64,000 nucleotides of DNA from Phormidium sp. FACHB-1136 (GTDB lineage Bacteria; Cyanobacteriota; Cyanobacteriia; Phormidesmidales; Phormidesmidaceae). The notes beneath the pieces were generated by a model. The model was not told the DNA's origin. It was given only the letters and a program-made list of their open reading frames with translations, and searched no databases. The DNA is taken from positions 1-64,000 of the forward strand of contig NZ_JACJRS010000025.1 in the NCBI RefSeq assembly GCF_014697375.1, written 5' to 3'. Shown here one piece after another: positions 17,387 through 26,860 of this stretch. A program made the translations under genes and the position numbers. Each line of letters starts with the position of its first letter. Within the stretch, counting starts at the first letter, position 1.

Positions 17387-17656
17387 CGGTCTGTGCCTAT
17401 CGTGGCCATCCCCAATCGCCAGGTGCGACGCTTGAGTGATTCCCTAGTCTTTGAGCCGCAACCGTAAGGCTTTCCAACTCAACTCGGATTCCCGATACCC
17501 CGCCTCCAGGCCCAGCCGTTGTTTATGCCCCGTATCGATCACCCCGAGGATGACCAACAGACACTGCCGCCCATCGCCTCCTCCCCCAGGGTGTAGCGGT
17601 AGTCGTGGGCCATCGCCGAGGATGACCAACAGACACTGCCGCCCATCGCCTCCCCC
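17387..17656 (-). pseudogene. IS256/Mutator-type transposase remnant
   Basis: The minus strand encodes GDGRQCLLVILGVIDTGHKQ, RLGLEAGYRESELSWKALRL and RLKD, a stop codon, then GITQASHLAIGDG. This matches the IS256-type core (LLVxxGV...G.KE.L...GYRES..SW...L..LK.RG...AP.LAIGDG), including the second catalytic Asp region. An in-frame TAG replaces the expected Arg codon, and both ends are lost. An internal 72-bp duplication repeats GDGRQCLLVIL. It is non-functional. Confidence 0.6.
17545..17653. repeat. Direct repeat of 37 bp, 72 bp apart
   Basis: The segment starting CGAGGATGACCAACAGACAC occurs at 17545-17581 and again at 17617-17653. The period is 72 bp, so it keeps frame inside the transposase remnant and looks like a slippage or recombination duplication. 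Confidence 0.85.
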
Positions 17657-17674
17657 CTTTGTATGGGGGGATCC

Positions 17675-19027
17675 TCAGCGCATGGTGACGAACTCTTCGG
17701 CGGAACTGGGGTGGATGGCGATGGTGGCATCGAAGTCGGCCTTGGTAGCTCCCATTTGCACGGCAATGGCTACGCCCTGGATAATTTCGGCGGCGTAGTC
17801 GCCTACCATGTGCGCCCCCAGGACTTTATCAGTGGGCTGATGGACGACCAACTTCATCAGGGTGCGGGCTTCCATACCGGGGACGCTGTAGTACATGGGT
17901 CGGAAGCGGGAGCGGTAGATTTTGATGGTTTCCTCGCCGTACTTGGCCTTGGCCTGTTCCTCGGTCATGCCCACGGTGCCCATTTCAGGGGTGGTAAAGA
18001 CGGCGGTGGGTACAATAGCGTGGCTCATCAGACCGGGCTTATTGCCAAATTCGGTATCGGCAAAGATGCGTCCTTCCTTGATTGCCACAGGGGTGAGGTT
18101 GACCCGGTCGGTGACATCGCCCACGGCGAAAATGTGGGGCACGGCGGTGCGGTGGTGTTCGTCTACGGCGATGGCTCCGTGGTGGATCTCAACCCCTGTA
18201 TTGTCTAGGCCGAGACCCTGAACGTTGGGGCGGCGTCCGGTGGCGGCAAGGCTGACGGCATCGGCCAGGATGTGTTCCTGCTTTTCGGGGGTGGCAATGG
18301 TGATATCCACGCCCGTTTCGGTTTTGTGGATGGCGATCAGTTCGCAGTGGGTCATCAGGGTGATGCCCTGCTGGGCCATGGCGGTTTGGATTTCGGTGCG
18401 CAGTTCTTCGTCAAAGCCGCGCAGAATTTTGTCGCCCCGAATCACCTGCACCACTTCGGTACCGAGGCCGTTGAGGATACAGGCAAACTCGCTACCGATG
18501 TAGCCGCCACCCAGGATCACCACCCGCTTGGGCTGCTGGGGCAGGTGGAAAATGTCGTCGGAGGTGATGGTGTATTCAATGCCGGGAACATCAGGTTTGA
18601 CGGGCTTGCCCCCCACGGCAATCAGGATTTTTTCGGCGGTGATTTTTTGATCGCCCACTTCCAGGGTGTGCTCATCCACAAAGCGGGCGTAGTGTGGGAA
18701 CAACTGCACCGAGGACTTATCCAGCATGGTTCCGTAGATGCCGTTGAGGCGAGTGACTTCGGTATCTAGCGCTTTAATCAGCGTGGGCCAATCGAACTGA
18801 CGATCCCCCACCGTCCAGCCATAGCCAGCGGCGGCCTCAAACTGGTCGGGGAAGTGGGAGGCGTAGACCATGAGTTTTTTGGGCACGCAACCTCGGTTCA
18901 CGCAGGTTCCCCCCAGGCGTCCGGCCTCGGCAAGGCCCACTTTGGCCCCGTATTCGGCGGCACGACGAGCGGCGGCAATGCCCCCAGACCCACCCCCAAT
19001 CACAAACAAATCAAAATCGTAGGCCAT
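17675..19027 (-). CDS. gor: Glutathione reductase
   Basis: NADPH-dependent flavoprotein that regenerates reduced glutathione. It has 450 residues from the ATG at 19027, which has a GGGGGAGAC site; the frame is open 20 codons further, without support. The FAD-binding GGGSGG (residues 11-16), the redox pair in GGTCVNRGCVPKK (Cys42, Cys47), the NADP fold GGGYIGSEFA with VIRGDKILRGFDEE, the second FAD motif VGDVTDRVNLTPVA, and the C-terminal HPSSAEE with the catalytic His are all present. The NADP motif is the cyanobacterial RGFD type. It is transcribed toward the IS256 remnant. Confidence 0.92.
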   Translation of the reverse strand: MAYDFDLFVIGGGSGGIAAARRAAEYGAKVGLAEAGRLGGTCVNRGCVPKKLMVYASHFPDQFEAAAGYGWTVGDRQFDWPTLIKALDTEVTRLNGIYGTMLDKSSVQLFPHYARFVDEHTLEVGDQKITAEKILIAVGGKPVKPDVPGIEYTITSDDIFHLPQQPKRVVILGGGYIGSEFACILNGLGTEVVQVIRGDKILRGFDEELRTEIQTAMAQQGITLMTHCELIAIHKTETGVDITIATPEKQEHILADAVSLAATGRRPNVQGLGLDNTGVEIHHGAIAVDEHHRTAVPHIFAVGDVTDRVNLTPVAIKEGRIFADTEFGNKPGLMSHAIVPTAVFTTPEMGTVGMTEEQAKAKYGEETIKIYRSRFRPMYYSVPGMEARTLMKLVVHQPTDKVLGAHMVGDYAAEIIQGVAIAVQMGATKADFDATIAIHPSSAEEFVTMR

Positions 19028-19092
19028 GGTTGTCTCCCCCTGGTTGATCACACTGTTTTCTAGTGTATCGAGGTTGGGCAAAGCCAATGGGC

Positions 19093-20256
19093 TTAGTTGG
19101 GCACAATTTCGGTGACCACCTGCCCCCCGTTATCCTGGCCACCCTCAACCACAAAGGTGCCTTCCCGCAAGCGGCCAATGCCCTGGCTACCGCTGAGGTT
19201 GAGGGCCGGATTGGTCTGTTGATAGTTCACCCGCCCCTCAGCCAGCAGGGTTTGGCTGGGGATTGTCCAGGTGAGGCGGTCGGTGGTGAGGCGAGATTGG
19301 GGTTGTTGGCGCACGGCCACCACGTCTTGGCTGACGGTAATCACCTCGTCGGCCAAGTTCATGGTGCCTTGGCGAGCCGTGACCACTAGGTTTTGGGTGG
19401 GGTGGGTCACGGTCAACGGCTGATTGAGGTTAATCTGCCCCTCCGCCACACGCCATTCGAGTTCCTCGCTGTTGGCGGTGAGGGGAATGTCTAGGATCTG
19501 CATCGTCACCGATCCCTGGAGGGTGGCCAGGTTATCGCCGAGGTTCACCTGCCCCCGCTGCCCCTGCACCACTTCGGTGATGGTGGTGTCTTTGAATTGT
19601 TCGATGCGTAGGGGTTGGGGGCTGTCGATGCGCTCCTGATCCCAGTCCCAGGCCAGTTCTTGGGCCTGGAGCTTCAGCCAGGGATCGGTTTTGGGGTCTT
19701 CTACTACGGTGTTGGCCACCACGTTGCCCTGCAATTCCATCCGGTTTTGGCGGTTAAACACCCGGAATTCGTCCGCCGTGGCCCGCAGTTGGGGGTGGCT
19801 TCCGGTCACGTCCTGGCGAATGACCAGGACGTCTGCCTGGGGCCGCCACTCCATTTCGTTCCCCCGCAAAATCGCCCCGTTTTTAATCCCCTTGGCCACA
19901 ATGTTGCCGCGCAGCACAATGGTGTTGCCGTTGTCGCGCATTTCCCCGGTATCGGCGGTGACGTTGTAAATCACCTCACCGTCTTGGAACAGTTCGCCAT
20001 CGGGACGGGTAAACGTCGCGATGGATCGATCTGGGCTGTAGTTGGCTTCCTCGGCCTTGACCCGCCACAGCAATACCCCATTTTCGTCGGGTTGCTCCAG
20101 GGTCACGTTCCGTAGGGTTAACCCGGTTTCAACGTCCTCGGTTGGCGCTTCGGACGGGGGCGACGGAGCCAACGGCCCAATCCCCAGCCAATACGCGCCC
20201 AGGCCGATCACCGTCACGACCATACCCCCAATGGCGATCTGCCGTGGCTTTACCAT
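19093..20256 (-). CDS. lptC: LPS-export periplasmic protein LptC (with OstA-like repeats)
   Basis: An inner-membrane-anchored periplasmic protein of the Lpt bridge that hands lipopolysaccharide from LptBFG to LptA. From the ATG at 20256 it has one N-terminal membrane helix (IAIGGMVVTVIGLGAYWLGI) and then about 350 residues of beta-strand repeats (GNIVAKGIKNGAILRGNEMEW, LQGNVVANTVVED, TLQGSVTMQI) typical of the LptC/LptA/OstA jellyroll. Cyanobacterial LptC proteins are much longer than enterobacterial ones, as here. The frame extends to 20352, but that would overlap the next gene and add an unlikely cytoplasmic tail. Confidence 0.82.
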   Translation of the reverse strand: MVKPRQIAIGGMVVTVIGLGAYWLGIGPLAPSPPSEAPTEDVETGLTLRNVTLEQPDENGVLLWRVKAEEANYSPDRSIATFTRPDGELFQDGEVIYNVTADTGEMRDNGNTIVLRGNIVAKGIKNGAILRGNEMEWRPQADVLVIRQDVTGSHPQLRATADEFRVFNRQNRMELQGNVVANTVVEDPKTDPWLKLQAQELAWDWDQERIDSPQPLRIEQFKDTTITEVVQGQRGQVNLGDNLATLQGSVTMQILDIPLTANSEELEWRVAEGQINLNQPLTVTHPTQNLVVTARQGTMNLADEVITVSQDVVAVRQQPQSRLTTDRLTWTIPSQTLLAEGRVNYQQTNPALNLSGSQGIGRLREGTFVVEGGQDNGGQVVTEIVPN

Positions 20257-20305
20257 TGTGATTTCGCTAGGGCTACCCCTACTCCAAGTGTTACCGTTTC
20301 CTATC

Positions 20306-20947
20306 CTATCCTCTGGGGCTTGCCTCTGGCGGTAGGGCATCGGTGCCACCAATACCAGGGGCCAGGGGGCGATAGGTGTAGTTGTGCTGCGGGGCGCGGG
20401 GATTTTTCTTGATGTCGTCCTTCACCAGTTCTAAGTCAATGTAGCGGTCGGCCACGTTGATCAGGCTATCGCTGGTCATGGATCGCAAGCTGACCACCTC
20501 AATGCGGGCACCCCGATAGCTGGCGGCATCGGCAGCATAGGCCAAATCGCCATCGCCGCTCACCAACACAGCGGTGTCGTAATAGTCCACCAAGGCGACC
20601 AAATCCACAGCAATTTCCACATCCAAATTGGCCTTTTTAGAGCCATCGGGCAATTGCACCAAATCCTTGGCAATGACGCGATAGCCGTTGCGGCGCATCC
20701 ACAGCAAAAAGCCCTGCTGCTTTTCGTTGCTGCGATCTACCCCCGTGTAGAAAAACGACCGAAACAGCCGGGATCCAGCGGTGAGCTTACAGAGTAACTT
20801 GGTGTAGTCAATTTCAATGCCCAATTGTAGAGCGGCATAGAACAGGTTGGATCCATCAATGAAGATCGCCACCCGCCCCCGGTTACCAAGCACCTGTTCG
20901 GGGGTAAAAATGGTGTCTTCGCTAATTAAAGAATGGGAATCTAACAT
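20306..20947 (-). CDS. labA: LabA-like NYN-domain protein
   Basis: A 213-residue protein with a PIN-like NYN domain (DUF88). Acidic motifs expected for a metal-dependent RNase fold are visible: IFIDGSNLFYAAL (about residues 28-40), KKANLDVEIAVDLVALV (about 104-120) and VSGDGDLAYAADAA (about 129-142). LabA of Synechococcus elongatus acts in circadian negative feedback; whether this paralogue does the same is not known. It is encoded between lptC and metG on the same strand, an arrangement I recall from other cyanobacteria. It has a proline-rich C-terminal tail. Confidence 0.8.
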   Translation of the reverse strand: MLDSHSLISEDTIFTPEQVLGNRGRVAIFIDGSNLFYAALQLGIEIDYTKLLCKLTAGSRLFRSFFYTGVDRSNEKQQGFLLWMRRNGYRVIAKDLVQLPDGSKKANLDVEIAVDLVALVDYYDTAVLVSGDGDLAYAADAASYRGARIEVVSLRSMTSDSLINVADRYIDLELVKDDIKKNPRAPQHNYTYRPLAPGIGGTDALPPEASPRG

Positions 20948-21110
20948 GGGCGTGTTATCCAGTTGTATTAAATCAATCGTGGGTTAAAGGGGCTTTTATG
21001 GGGGCTAAGGGAATGTACCTAAGGGGACTTATTGATGGGGCATTCGGGGGAAATTTGGGGGACGTTCGAGGGCGATCCTCGGCCCTCCCATCCAGCATTC
21101 TTGCGATCCC

Positions 21111-22703
21111 CTAAGCCATCGCTTCAGGAATCTCAATGCGCTGGAAAATGGGCTTGGCGTCTCCTAGGATCTGACCCGGTGGCAAGGTGCCCCAGGCGGC
21201 GTGTTCTCCGTAGGCCAATTGATCACCGATGGATCGCTGGTTAAAGTCCACCGAGTAGCCCAGTTGCCGATAGATCTCGTTGCTGAGGCCAGGAACCACG
21301 GGGGCAAGCAGATAGGCCGCTAATCGTACCGATTCCAAAACGGCATAAAGTACCGATTCGGTTTCTGCCTGTTTGCCCTGCTTAAAGAGGCTCCAGGGGG
21401 CTTCTTCATCCAGAAACTTGTTGCTGGCCTGCACTAGGGCTAAAATCGCGCTGCAAGCTTGACTAAATTTCAACTGTTGATAAGCCTCGGCAACGGTTAC
21501 TCCCAAGCCTGTTCCCATGCCCTTCAACCGATGATCATCCGTTAAAGACATAGGTTCCCCATGGGGTACCTTTCCTCCACAATAACGCGCCGCCATCTTA
21601 ATGGTGCGATTTAACAGGTTTCCTAAATCATTGGCTAAATCAGCATTGAGAACGTTGATAAATCGGGTTTCGTTAAAGTCCCCATCTTTGCCGAATTCAA
21701 TCTCGCGGAGGAAATAATATCGGACGGCGTCAGATCCATATTTATCGACTAATTCCACGGGATCGAGAGTATTTCCGAGGCTTTTGCCCATTTTTAGGCC
21801 GTCTTTAGTTAAAAAGCCGTGGCCAAACACTCGTCCCGGTACGGGTAATTCCGCCGACATCAGCATGGCAGGCCAATACACCGCATGGAACCGAAGAATA
21901 TCCTTGCCAATCAGGTGAATGTTGATCGGCCACCAGTGACTCACAGCCGCCTCTAAATTGGGGGCTTCGTCAGGATCTTGCAGAGCGGTGACATAGCCCA
22001 ACAGGGCATCAAACCAAACGTAGAGGGTATGATTGGGATCCGTGGGAACCGGAAAGCCCCAGTCCAGATTGACGCGGGAAATGGAAAAGTCTTGCAGGCC
22101 GCGTTTGACGAAGCTCAACACCTCATTGCGGCGGGTTTCCGGCTGGATGAAATCGGGTCGCTCGGCGTAGAGTTGCTCTAGTTTCTCCTGGTAATTGGCA
22201 AGCCGGAAGAAATAGTTCTGCTCGTCCCGCCATTCCACCGTTTTGTTGGGGTGCAGGGGGCAGCGGTGGTCGTCGAGTAGATCCCGTTCTTCCTTAAATT
22301 CCTCGCAGGAAACACAGTACCAGCCCTGTTGTTGGCCTTGGTAAATGTCCCCCTTTTCCCACACCCGTTGAAAAAACTCCCGCACAATCACCTCGTGGCG
22401 GGGCGATGTGGTGCGAATAAATCGATCCCATTGAATATTCAAATTCTGCCAAAGGCTCTCAAACCCAGCTACCACTTGATCGCAATGATCCTGGGGCGAA
22501 ATCCCCCGTTCTTCGGCGGTGCGGAGAATTTTTTGGCCATGCTCATCGGTGCCCGTAATCATCAGCACGGGTCGCCCCGTGAGGCGATGGAACCGAGCGA
22601 CTACGTCCGCCGCGATGGTGGTGTAGGCGCTGCCGATATGGGGCAGATCGTTGACGTAGTAGAGCGGGGTGGTGATGGCGAAGGGGGCAGCGTTGAAGGT
22701 CAT
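21111..22703 (-). CDS. metG: Methionyl-tRNA synthetase
   Basis: Class I aminoacyl-tRNA synthetase charging tRNA-Met. Signatures: the HIGH-like HIGSAYTTIAADVVARFHRL, the zinc-knuckle region CVSCEEFKEERDLLDDHRC with a four-Cys arrangement, the KMSKS-type KMGKSLGNTLDPVELVDKYG, and the anticodon-binding helical domain at the C-terminus. There is no C-terminal EMAP/tRNA-binding extension, as is usual in cyanobacteria (about 530 residues). The start at 22703 (MTFNAAPFAITTPLYYVND) fits the family; the frame is open to an ATG at 22763 whose Shine-Dalgarno spacing is too short. Confidence 0.95.
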   Translation of the reverse strand: MTFNAAPFAITTPLYYVNDLPHIGSAYTTIAADVVARFHRLTGRPVLMITGTDEHGQKILRTAEERGISPQDHCDQVVAGFESLWQNLNIQWDRFIRTTSPRHEVIVREFFQRVWEKGDIYQGQQQGWYCVSCEEFKEERDLLDDHRCPLHPNKTVEWRDEQNYFFRLANYQEKLEQLYAERPDFIQPETRRNEVLSFVKRGLQDFSISRVNLDWGFPVPTDPNHTLYVWFDALLGYVTALQDPDEAPNLEAAVSHWWPINIHLIGKDILRFHAVYWPAMLMSAELPVPGRVFGHGFLTKDGLKMGKSLGNTLDPVELVDKYGSDAVRYYFLREIEFGKDGDFNETRFINVLNADLANDLGNLLNRTIKMAARYCGGKVPHGEPMSLTDDHRLKGMGTGLGVTVAEAYQQLKFSQACSAILALVQASNKFLDEEAPWSLFKQGKQAETESVLYAVLESVRLAAYLLAPVVPGLSNEIYRQLGYSVDFNQRSIGDQLAYGEHAAWGTLPPGQILGDAKPIFQRIEIPEAMA

Positions 22704-23091
22704 AGAACAGTGTGTAAAGGTTAGCCCTCGGGCAGTTGAAAACCCTGGTTTGGCGGTGATCATTCCTCTGCCCTAGGCAAAAGCACTCAAACCGCCAAAA
22801 GGCCATCATACAAGCAACCCGAACCCCTGGCCTAATCAGGCATCGCAGGGGGTAAAGGTAAGCTAGGTCGGATACAGTCTAGCCCCGGTCTAACCTGTAT
22901 CCCCCGCAATGCCCAGAAGATTTAACCATTGTGTTTCCACCCTTGGTGTGCTGTACCGAGCCTATGCAGGCCATAGGAGACTGCCATGGGGATAATCCGT
23001 GAGCTTTGGCCATCCCCCGCTAGAATGGGGGTGTCGAAATGCTTCATACTTTGTTACAACAAGTAGAGATGTTGGGTTGGTATTAACCTCT

Positions 23092-23886
23092 ATGTTCGGC
23101 GGCTTTACCGGGTTCCAGCCAAACGCAGCGAACGATTTCGGCGAACGGATGATCAATTCCGTGGTCACTCAGTCCCTTCGGCACATGTTCAGCCGTAGCG
23201 ATTCCATTGATGTGGCGGTGCGCTGTTCGCCCCCTAGCAAGCTCTTGCAGGGCACCGTAGACAGCTTCCGCATGGAAGGACGCGGACTGGTGATTCGCAA
23301 CGAGTTTGAAACCGCAGAGATGATGTTTGAAACCGATGCGGTGGCCATCGACATGGGGGCGGCCATTGGTGGCAAAATTCGCCTGCGCCAGCCCACCCAG
23401 GCCATTGCCCAGGTGGTGCTTACCGAAGACGCCATTAACCGGGCCTTTGGGGCCGATCTAGTGCGCCAACACCTGGAAGGGGTGGATGACGAAGCGCTCA
23501 CCAACCTCTCCGGCGGCGAACCCCTCACCTTTCGCGACATTCACATCACCCTCCAGCCCGATCAACAGGTGACGATTGCGGCCAAAACCGACCTGCCCAA
23601 TAAAAAAGATGTGCCGATTCAGCTCACGGCCACCATCACCGTGGAAAAGCGGCGACGGATTATCTTCGCCAACCCTGAATTTCTGTCCGACGGCATCCCC
23701 GACACCGCCCGATCCCTCTCCGCCACCCTCACCAAGGCCTTTGCCACTATCCTCAACCGCATGGTGGATCTAGAGCGCTTTAACCTGGATGGCGTGCTGC
23801 TGCGGGTGAACCGTCTGGAAACCAAGGGCAATCAACTGGTCTTCAGCGGCTACGCCCAAATCGACCATTTCCCCGGCATGGCCTAG
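23092..23886 (+). CDS. DUF2993 (LmeA-like phospholipid-binding) protein
   Basis: A 264-residue protein from the ATG at 23092; an upstream extension to 22999 has no support. The DUF2993 pattern is clear: GERMINSVVTQSLRHMFSRS, then the conserved VRCSPPSKLLQGTVDSFRMEG and VLTEDAINRAFGADLVRQHL. Relatives such as mycobacterial LmeA bind lipids at the membrane. Here there is no clear signal peptide, so it may be peripheral to a cytoplasmic or thylakoid surface. It is divergent from metG across a 390-nt spacer (22704-23091) in which I see no other gene or strong signal. Confidence 0.8.
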   Translation: MFGGFTGFQPNAANDFGERMINSVVTQSLRHMFSRSDSIDVAVRCSPPSKLLQGTVDSFRMEGRGLVIRNEFETAEMMFETDAVAIDMGAAIGGKIRLRQPTQAIAQVVLTEDAINRAFGADLVRQHLEGVDDEALTNLSGGEPLTFRDIHITLQPDQQVTIAAKTDLPNKKDVPIQLTATITVEKRRRIIFANPEFLSDGIPDTARSLSATLTKAFATILNRMVDLERFNLDGVLLRVNRLETKGNQLVFSGYAQIDHFPGMA

Positions 23887-23992
23887 GAACATCCCTACCC
23901 CCAGGATGGTTCTGGGTGATGGAGTGGGCTAAGATAACCGAACAGCGGGATTTTTATCTCGCCAGAGTTTTATTGAGGCAGACATCGCAGCT

Positions 23993-25111
23993 ATGGCCAT
24001 TGCTCCCATCATGACCACCCCAGAGGACTTTACCCCGCCCGCCCTGGGCCAATGGGAGCCGCTGCCGATGAATCGTCCCCTGTTGCTGGTGGGGCACGGT
24101 AGCCGCGACACCGATGGCCGGGATCGCCTGCTGGAATTTGCCGCCGCTTACCAGGCGCTAGATACCTCTCGGCCCGTGATCCCCTGCTTTTTGGAACTGA
24201 CGGAGCCCACCATCCAGGACGGGGTGGATCAATGCGTGGCCCAGGGCTATACCGACATTTCGGTGCTGCCGATTTTGCTGTTTGCCGCCCGCCACAACAA
24301 GTTTGACGTTACCAACGAGCTCGACCGCGCCCGCCTGCGTCATCCCCAGGTGACGTTTCACTACGGTCGCCACTTTGGCATTACCCCAGAAATCATCCGC
24401 CTCTGGCAAGATCGCCTAGAGGAATTGGACACCCCCGCCTTCAATCCCCAGGGCATTGCCCGCGAAGACACCGTGCTGCTGTTTGTAGGACGCGGAGCCA
24501 GCGACCCCGATGCCAACGGCGATGTTTACAAACTGGCCCGGATTTTGTGGGAAGGGAGCCGCTACCACACCGTGGAAATCTGCTTCATCGGCATCACCCA
24601 CCCCCGCCTAGAGGAAGGCTTCCGCCGTGCCCGCCTATACCAGCCCAAGCGCATCATCGTGTTGCCCTACTTCCTCTTCACTGGGGTGCTGGTGAAAAAA
24701 ATTGTCGATATTACCCAACAGGAACAGGCCCAACATCCCGATATCACCGTCACCTACCTGCCCGAAATGGGGAGCCACCCCCGGCTGATGCAAATTCTGC
24801 GAGCGCGTGAAATTGAAACCCAGCTCGGCCAAGTGCAGATGAACTGCGAGATGTGCAAATTCCGCCTAGCTGCTGTGGGGGCGGGTTCTAGCCACGGCCA
24901 TGGTCATGATCATGGTCACAGACATAGCCATGATCACGGTCACGGTCGCAGTCACGACCATCACGGTCATAGCCATAGTGCGGCCCATGGTCACGATCAC
25001 GGCCATCACGATCACGGTCATCATGATCACGGTCATCACCACCACGGCGAACCCGTAGATCTGTTTCCTCAGCCAGAGGATTACCACCAGCGAGCGTGGC
25101 AAGTGCCCTAA
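23993..25111 (+). CDS. cbiX: Sirohydrochlorin chelatase CbiX with Fe-S motif and His-rich tail
   Basis: Inserts cobalt (or, as a SirB-type chelatase, iron) into sirohydrochlorin in the cobalamin/siroheme branch. Two tandem CbiX domains are visible (about residues 26-150, [20 protein letters not shown], and about 155-275, [20 protein letters not shown]). Then comes the MxCxxC motif MNCEMCKF (about residues 283-290), known in long-type CbiX to hold a 4Fe-4S cluster. Residues about 300-350 are an extreme His-rich tail (repeats of HGHDHGHHD) likely storing cobalt or nickel. The length of 372 residues fits the long form. Start at 23993; Met26 ([12 protein letters not shown]) is an alternative. Confidence 0.9.
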   Translation: MAIAPIMTTPEDFTPPALGQWEPLPMNRPLLLVGHGSRDTDGRDRLLEFAAAYQALDTSRPVIPCFLELTEPTIQDGVDQCVAQGYTDISVLPILLFAARHNKFDVTNELDRARLRHPQVTFHYGRHFGITPEIIRLWQDRLEELDTPAFNPQGIAREDTVLLFVGRGASDPDANGDVYKLARILWEGSRYHTVEICFIGITHPRLEEGFRRARLYQPKRIIVLPYFLFTGVLVKKIVDITQQEQAQHPDITVTYLPEMGSHPRLMQILRAREIETQLGQVQMNCEMCKFRLAAVGAGSSHGHGHDHGHRHSHDHGHGRSHDHHGHSHSAAHGHDHGHHDHGHHDHGHHHHGEPVDLFPQPEDYHQRAWQVP

Positions 25112-25134
25112 AACCCGATGATGGTCTCCAATGC

Positions 25135-26352
25135 TTAACCCGAGACGGTGACGGGGCTGGTTTTATCCACCTGGGTTTGGAGTTGCGCCTGTAGGGACTG
25201 ATCCGGCTGCACCCAGCGGATTATCCCAGCGGATCCGTCTTCCTGGGTGCTATCCCCAGCGCGGGTGGCGGGTGAGGCCCAAACCAGTTGACGACTCCCG
25301 GCGGCGAGGGTAGTTGCAGCCATCGGGGCTGGGGTAAGCCACACTGTCGGAACCTCTGGCCAGGTTGGGGGAGGCGATCCACTGGAGTCAATCTGCACTC
25401 CCGCCAGGGCCATCAGCACACCGGGCCGATCCTGAAGGCATTCCCCCTGGGGGAGCCACAGGGCCGCTGCAAAACCCTTTTCTAGGGCATAGTGGTACAG
25501 CGAAGCGGCGGCAACCACGGCCTGCTCAAAACTTTCCTCTAGCCAGTTGGCTCTCGTGTTGAGGGCAATCACCACTTCCTGGCTGGCAGTGACTTTTTCC
25601 AATTCGCGCACCCGAAGTTCGCCGTAGCGGGCACTGGTGCGCCAGTGGATGAGCCGGGTGGGGTCGCCCCAGCGATAGGGGCGTAGGGATCGGGTGACGC
25701 CCTCCGTTGCCGGCTTGACCACCGGGTGGTAGTGCCACTGCTGCCCCGATTGGTCGCCAAGGGTATCTAAAATGGGGCAGTTTTTCAGGGGCAAAATCTG
25801 CGGGTAAACGACCGCCGTGGTAGGTAAGGCCAGATCTCGCCGATACCAAAACAACCCTAGGGGGGCCGCTGACCGGAGGGTGAGGGCCGACCAAGCATAG
25901 ATGCCGCGCCGTGGCGTGGGTACTCGATAGCGCCAGGGGTAGGTTTGGCCAGGGTTGAGGTGACGCAGGGCGATGCGCTGGGGCGCAGCAAGGGCTGGGG
26001 CCATGGCATCCACGACCAAGAAAAGATCCCTCGGTTGGCGATGGTGATTGGTGATCAGAACCTCCACGGCCAACGGTTCCCCCGCCGAGACGGGATCGAT
26101 GGGCAAACGCTCTACGGTGACCCCCTGAAGGTTGCGTCGGGGCAATCGCGTCGCCAGAGCCAGCAGAGCTAACATAATACCGCTCATCACGTAGAGCCAT
26201 CCGGCCAGGGTATTGGTGGCCGCCGCAAACAGGAAAATAGCCAACGCCAGCAACAGCCCGCCCGCATAGGCTGGTTTTAGCCCCCGTCGTTCTAGCCCAC
26301 GCCCCACCCCCTTTAAATGATCCATAGACGGTGAAAAGCTCTCCGTAAGCAC
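25135..26352 (-). CDS. DUF58 domain protein
   Basis: A 405-residue protein with two N-terminal membrane helices (about residues 27-65) followed by a beta-rich region (VSAGEPLAVEVLITNHHRQP) and the DUF58 signature YRWGDPTRLIHWRTSARYGE LRVRE (about residues 215-240). DUF58 proteins resemble von Willebrand A folds and normally act with a MoxR AAA ATPase, often with a transglutaminase-like membrane protein; neither is adjacent here. It converges with cbiX (23 nt apart). Function unknown. Confidence 0.85.
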   Translation of the reverse strand: MLTESFSPSMDHLKGVGRGLERRGLKPAYAGGLLLALAIFLFAAATNTLAGWLYVMSGIMLALLALATRLPRRNLQGVTVERLPIDPVSAGEPLAVEVLITNHHRQPRDLFLVVDAMAPALAAPQRIALRHLNPGQTYPWRYRVPTPRRGIYAWSALTLRSAAPLGLFWYRRDLALPTTAVVYPQILPLKNCPILDTLGDQSGQQWHYHPVVKPATEGVTRSLRPYRWGDPTRLIHWRTSARYGELRVRELEKVTASQEVVIALNTRANWLEESFEQAVVAAASLYHYALEKGFAAALWLPQGECLQDRPGVLMALAGVQIDSSGSPPPTWPEVPTVWLTPAPMAATTLAAGSRQLVWASPATRAGDSTQEDGSAGIIRWVQPDQSLQAQLQTQVDKTSPVTVSG

Positions 26353-26548
26353 TATCTGCCTAGAGCATAGCTAACCTCAGCCCCCATCGCTATGTTTTCC
26401 CGGCCTGCGCTCCCCCCCGCCACCACCGCGATCCATGACCGAGAGCACGACAAGGCTAGGGAGAAGGGTCGTCCGTCCTGCACTCCCCCGGCTGTGGTTC
26501 ACCCCCGGCTATGGTTCAATAGGAGCAGTTGTTGTGGAGAGATCGGCC

Positions 26549-26641
26549 ATGGGAGCCATTTCGTACGTTTTGTTTTTGGGTGGAATGTTGGGGTTGGCCC
26601 TAGGACTGTATTTTGGCCTGCGGACGGCTAAGCTCATTTAG
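26549..26641 (+). CDS. petL: Cytochrome b6-f complex subunit VI (PetL-like)
   Basis: A 30-residue single-helix protein: MGAISYVLFLGGMLGLALGL followed by YFGLRTAKLI. PetL proteins are 30-32 residues with one transmembrane helix and end in a basic (F/L)RxxKLI-type tail, as here; PetL stabilises the b6f dimer in the thylakoid. A GGAGAG site lies about 9 nt before the ATG. Longer overlapping frames starting upstream (26392, 26435) are not needed. A strong bidirectional terminator follows at 26781-26824. Other single-helix photosynthetic subunits are the alternative. Confidence 0.7.
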   Translation: MGAISYVLFLGGMLGLALGLYFGLRTAKLI

Positions 26642-26780
26642 CGGCCTTGTATCGGCCCATCCATTACCCATCTCATCCCCAGTCTGCATTGGGAAACCCC
26701 GATTCTCAGCCCGACCCACCGTAGGGGCAAGGTCTCCTCGACCGCTGATACCGGGTGCAAAACAAGCCGGATTGAGTATC

Positions 26781-26824
26781 AAAACTATCCCTAGGTGAGC
26801 CATGGCTGACCTAGGGATAGTTTT
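26781..26824. terminator. Bidirectional intrinsic terminator
   Basis: A perfect 16-bp stem, AAAACTATCCCTAGGT (26781-26796) with ACCTAGGGATAGTTTT (26809-26824), around a 12-nt loop. A-run and T-run flank both sides, so it can stop transcription of petL (plus) and of the deacetylase operon (minus). The convergent position of the two genes agrees. Confidence 0.85.
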
Positions 26825-26860
26825 AGGGGCGGTGGGTCGCTGGGAAGAGAGAACTGGCGT

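Noticed and set aside
24880-25070. Tandem GGTCAC/CATGAT repeats, considered as a CRISPR-like or satellite array
   Set aside because: They are the coding sequence of the His-rich tail of CbiX, in frame throughout.
26392-26631. Longer frames overlapping petL
   Set aside because: The 30-residue single-helix frame with its own GGAGAG site explains the region better.
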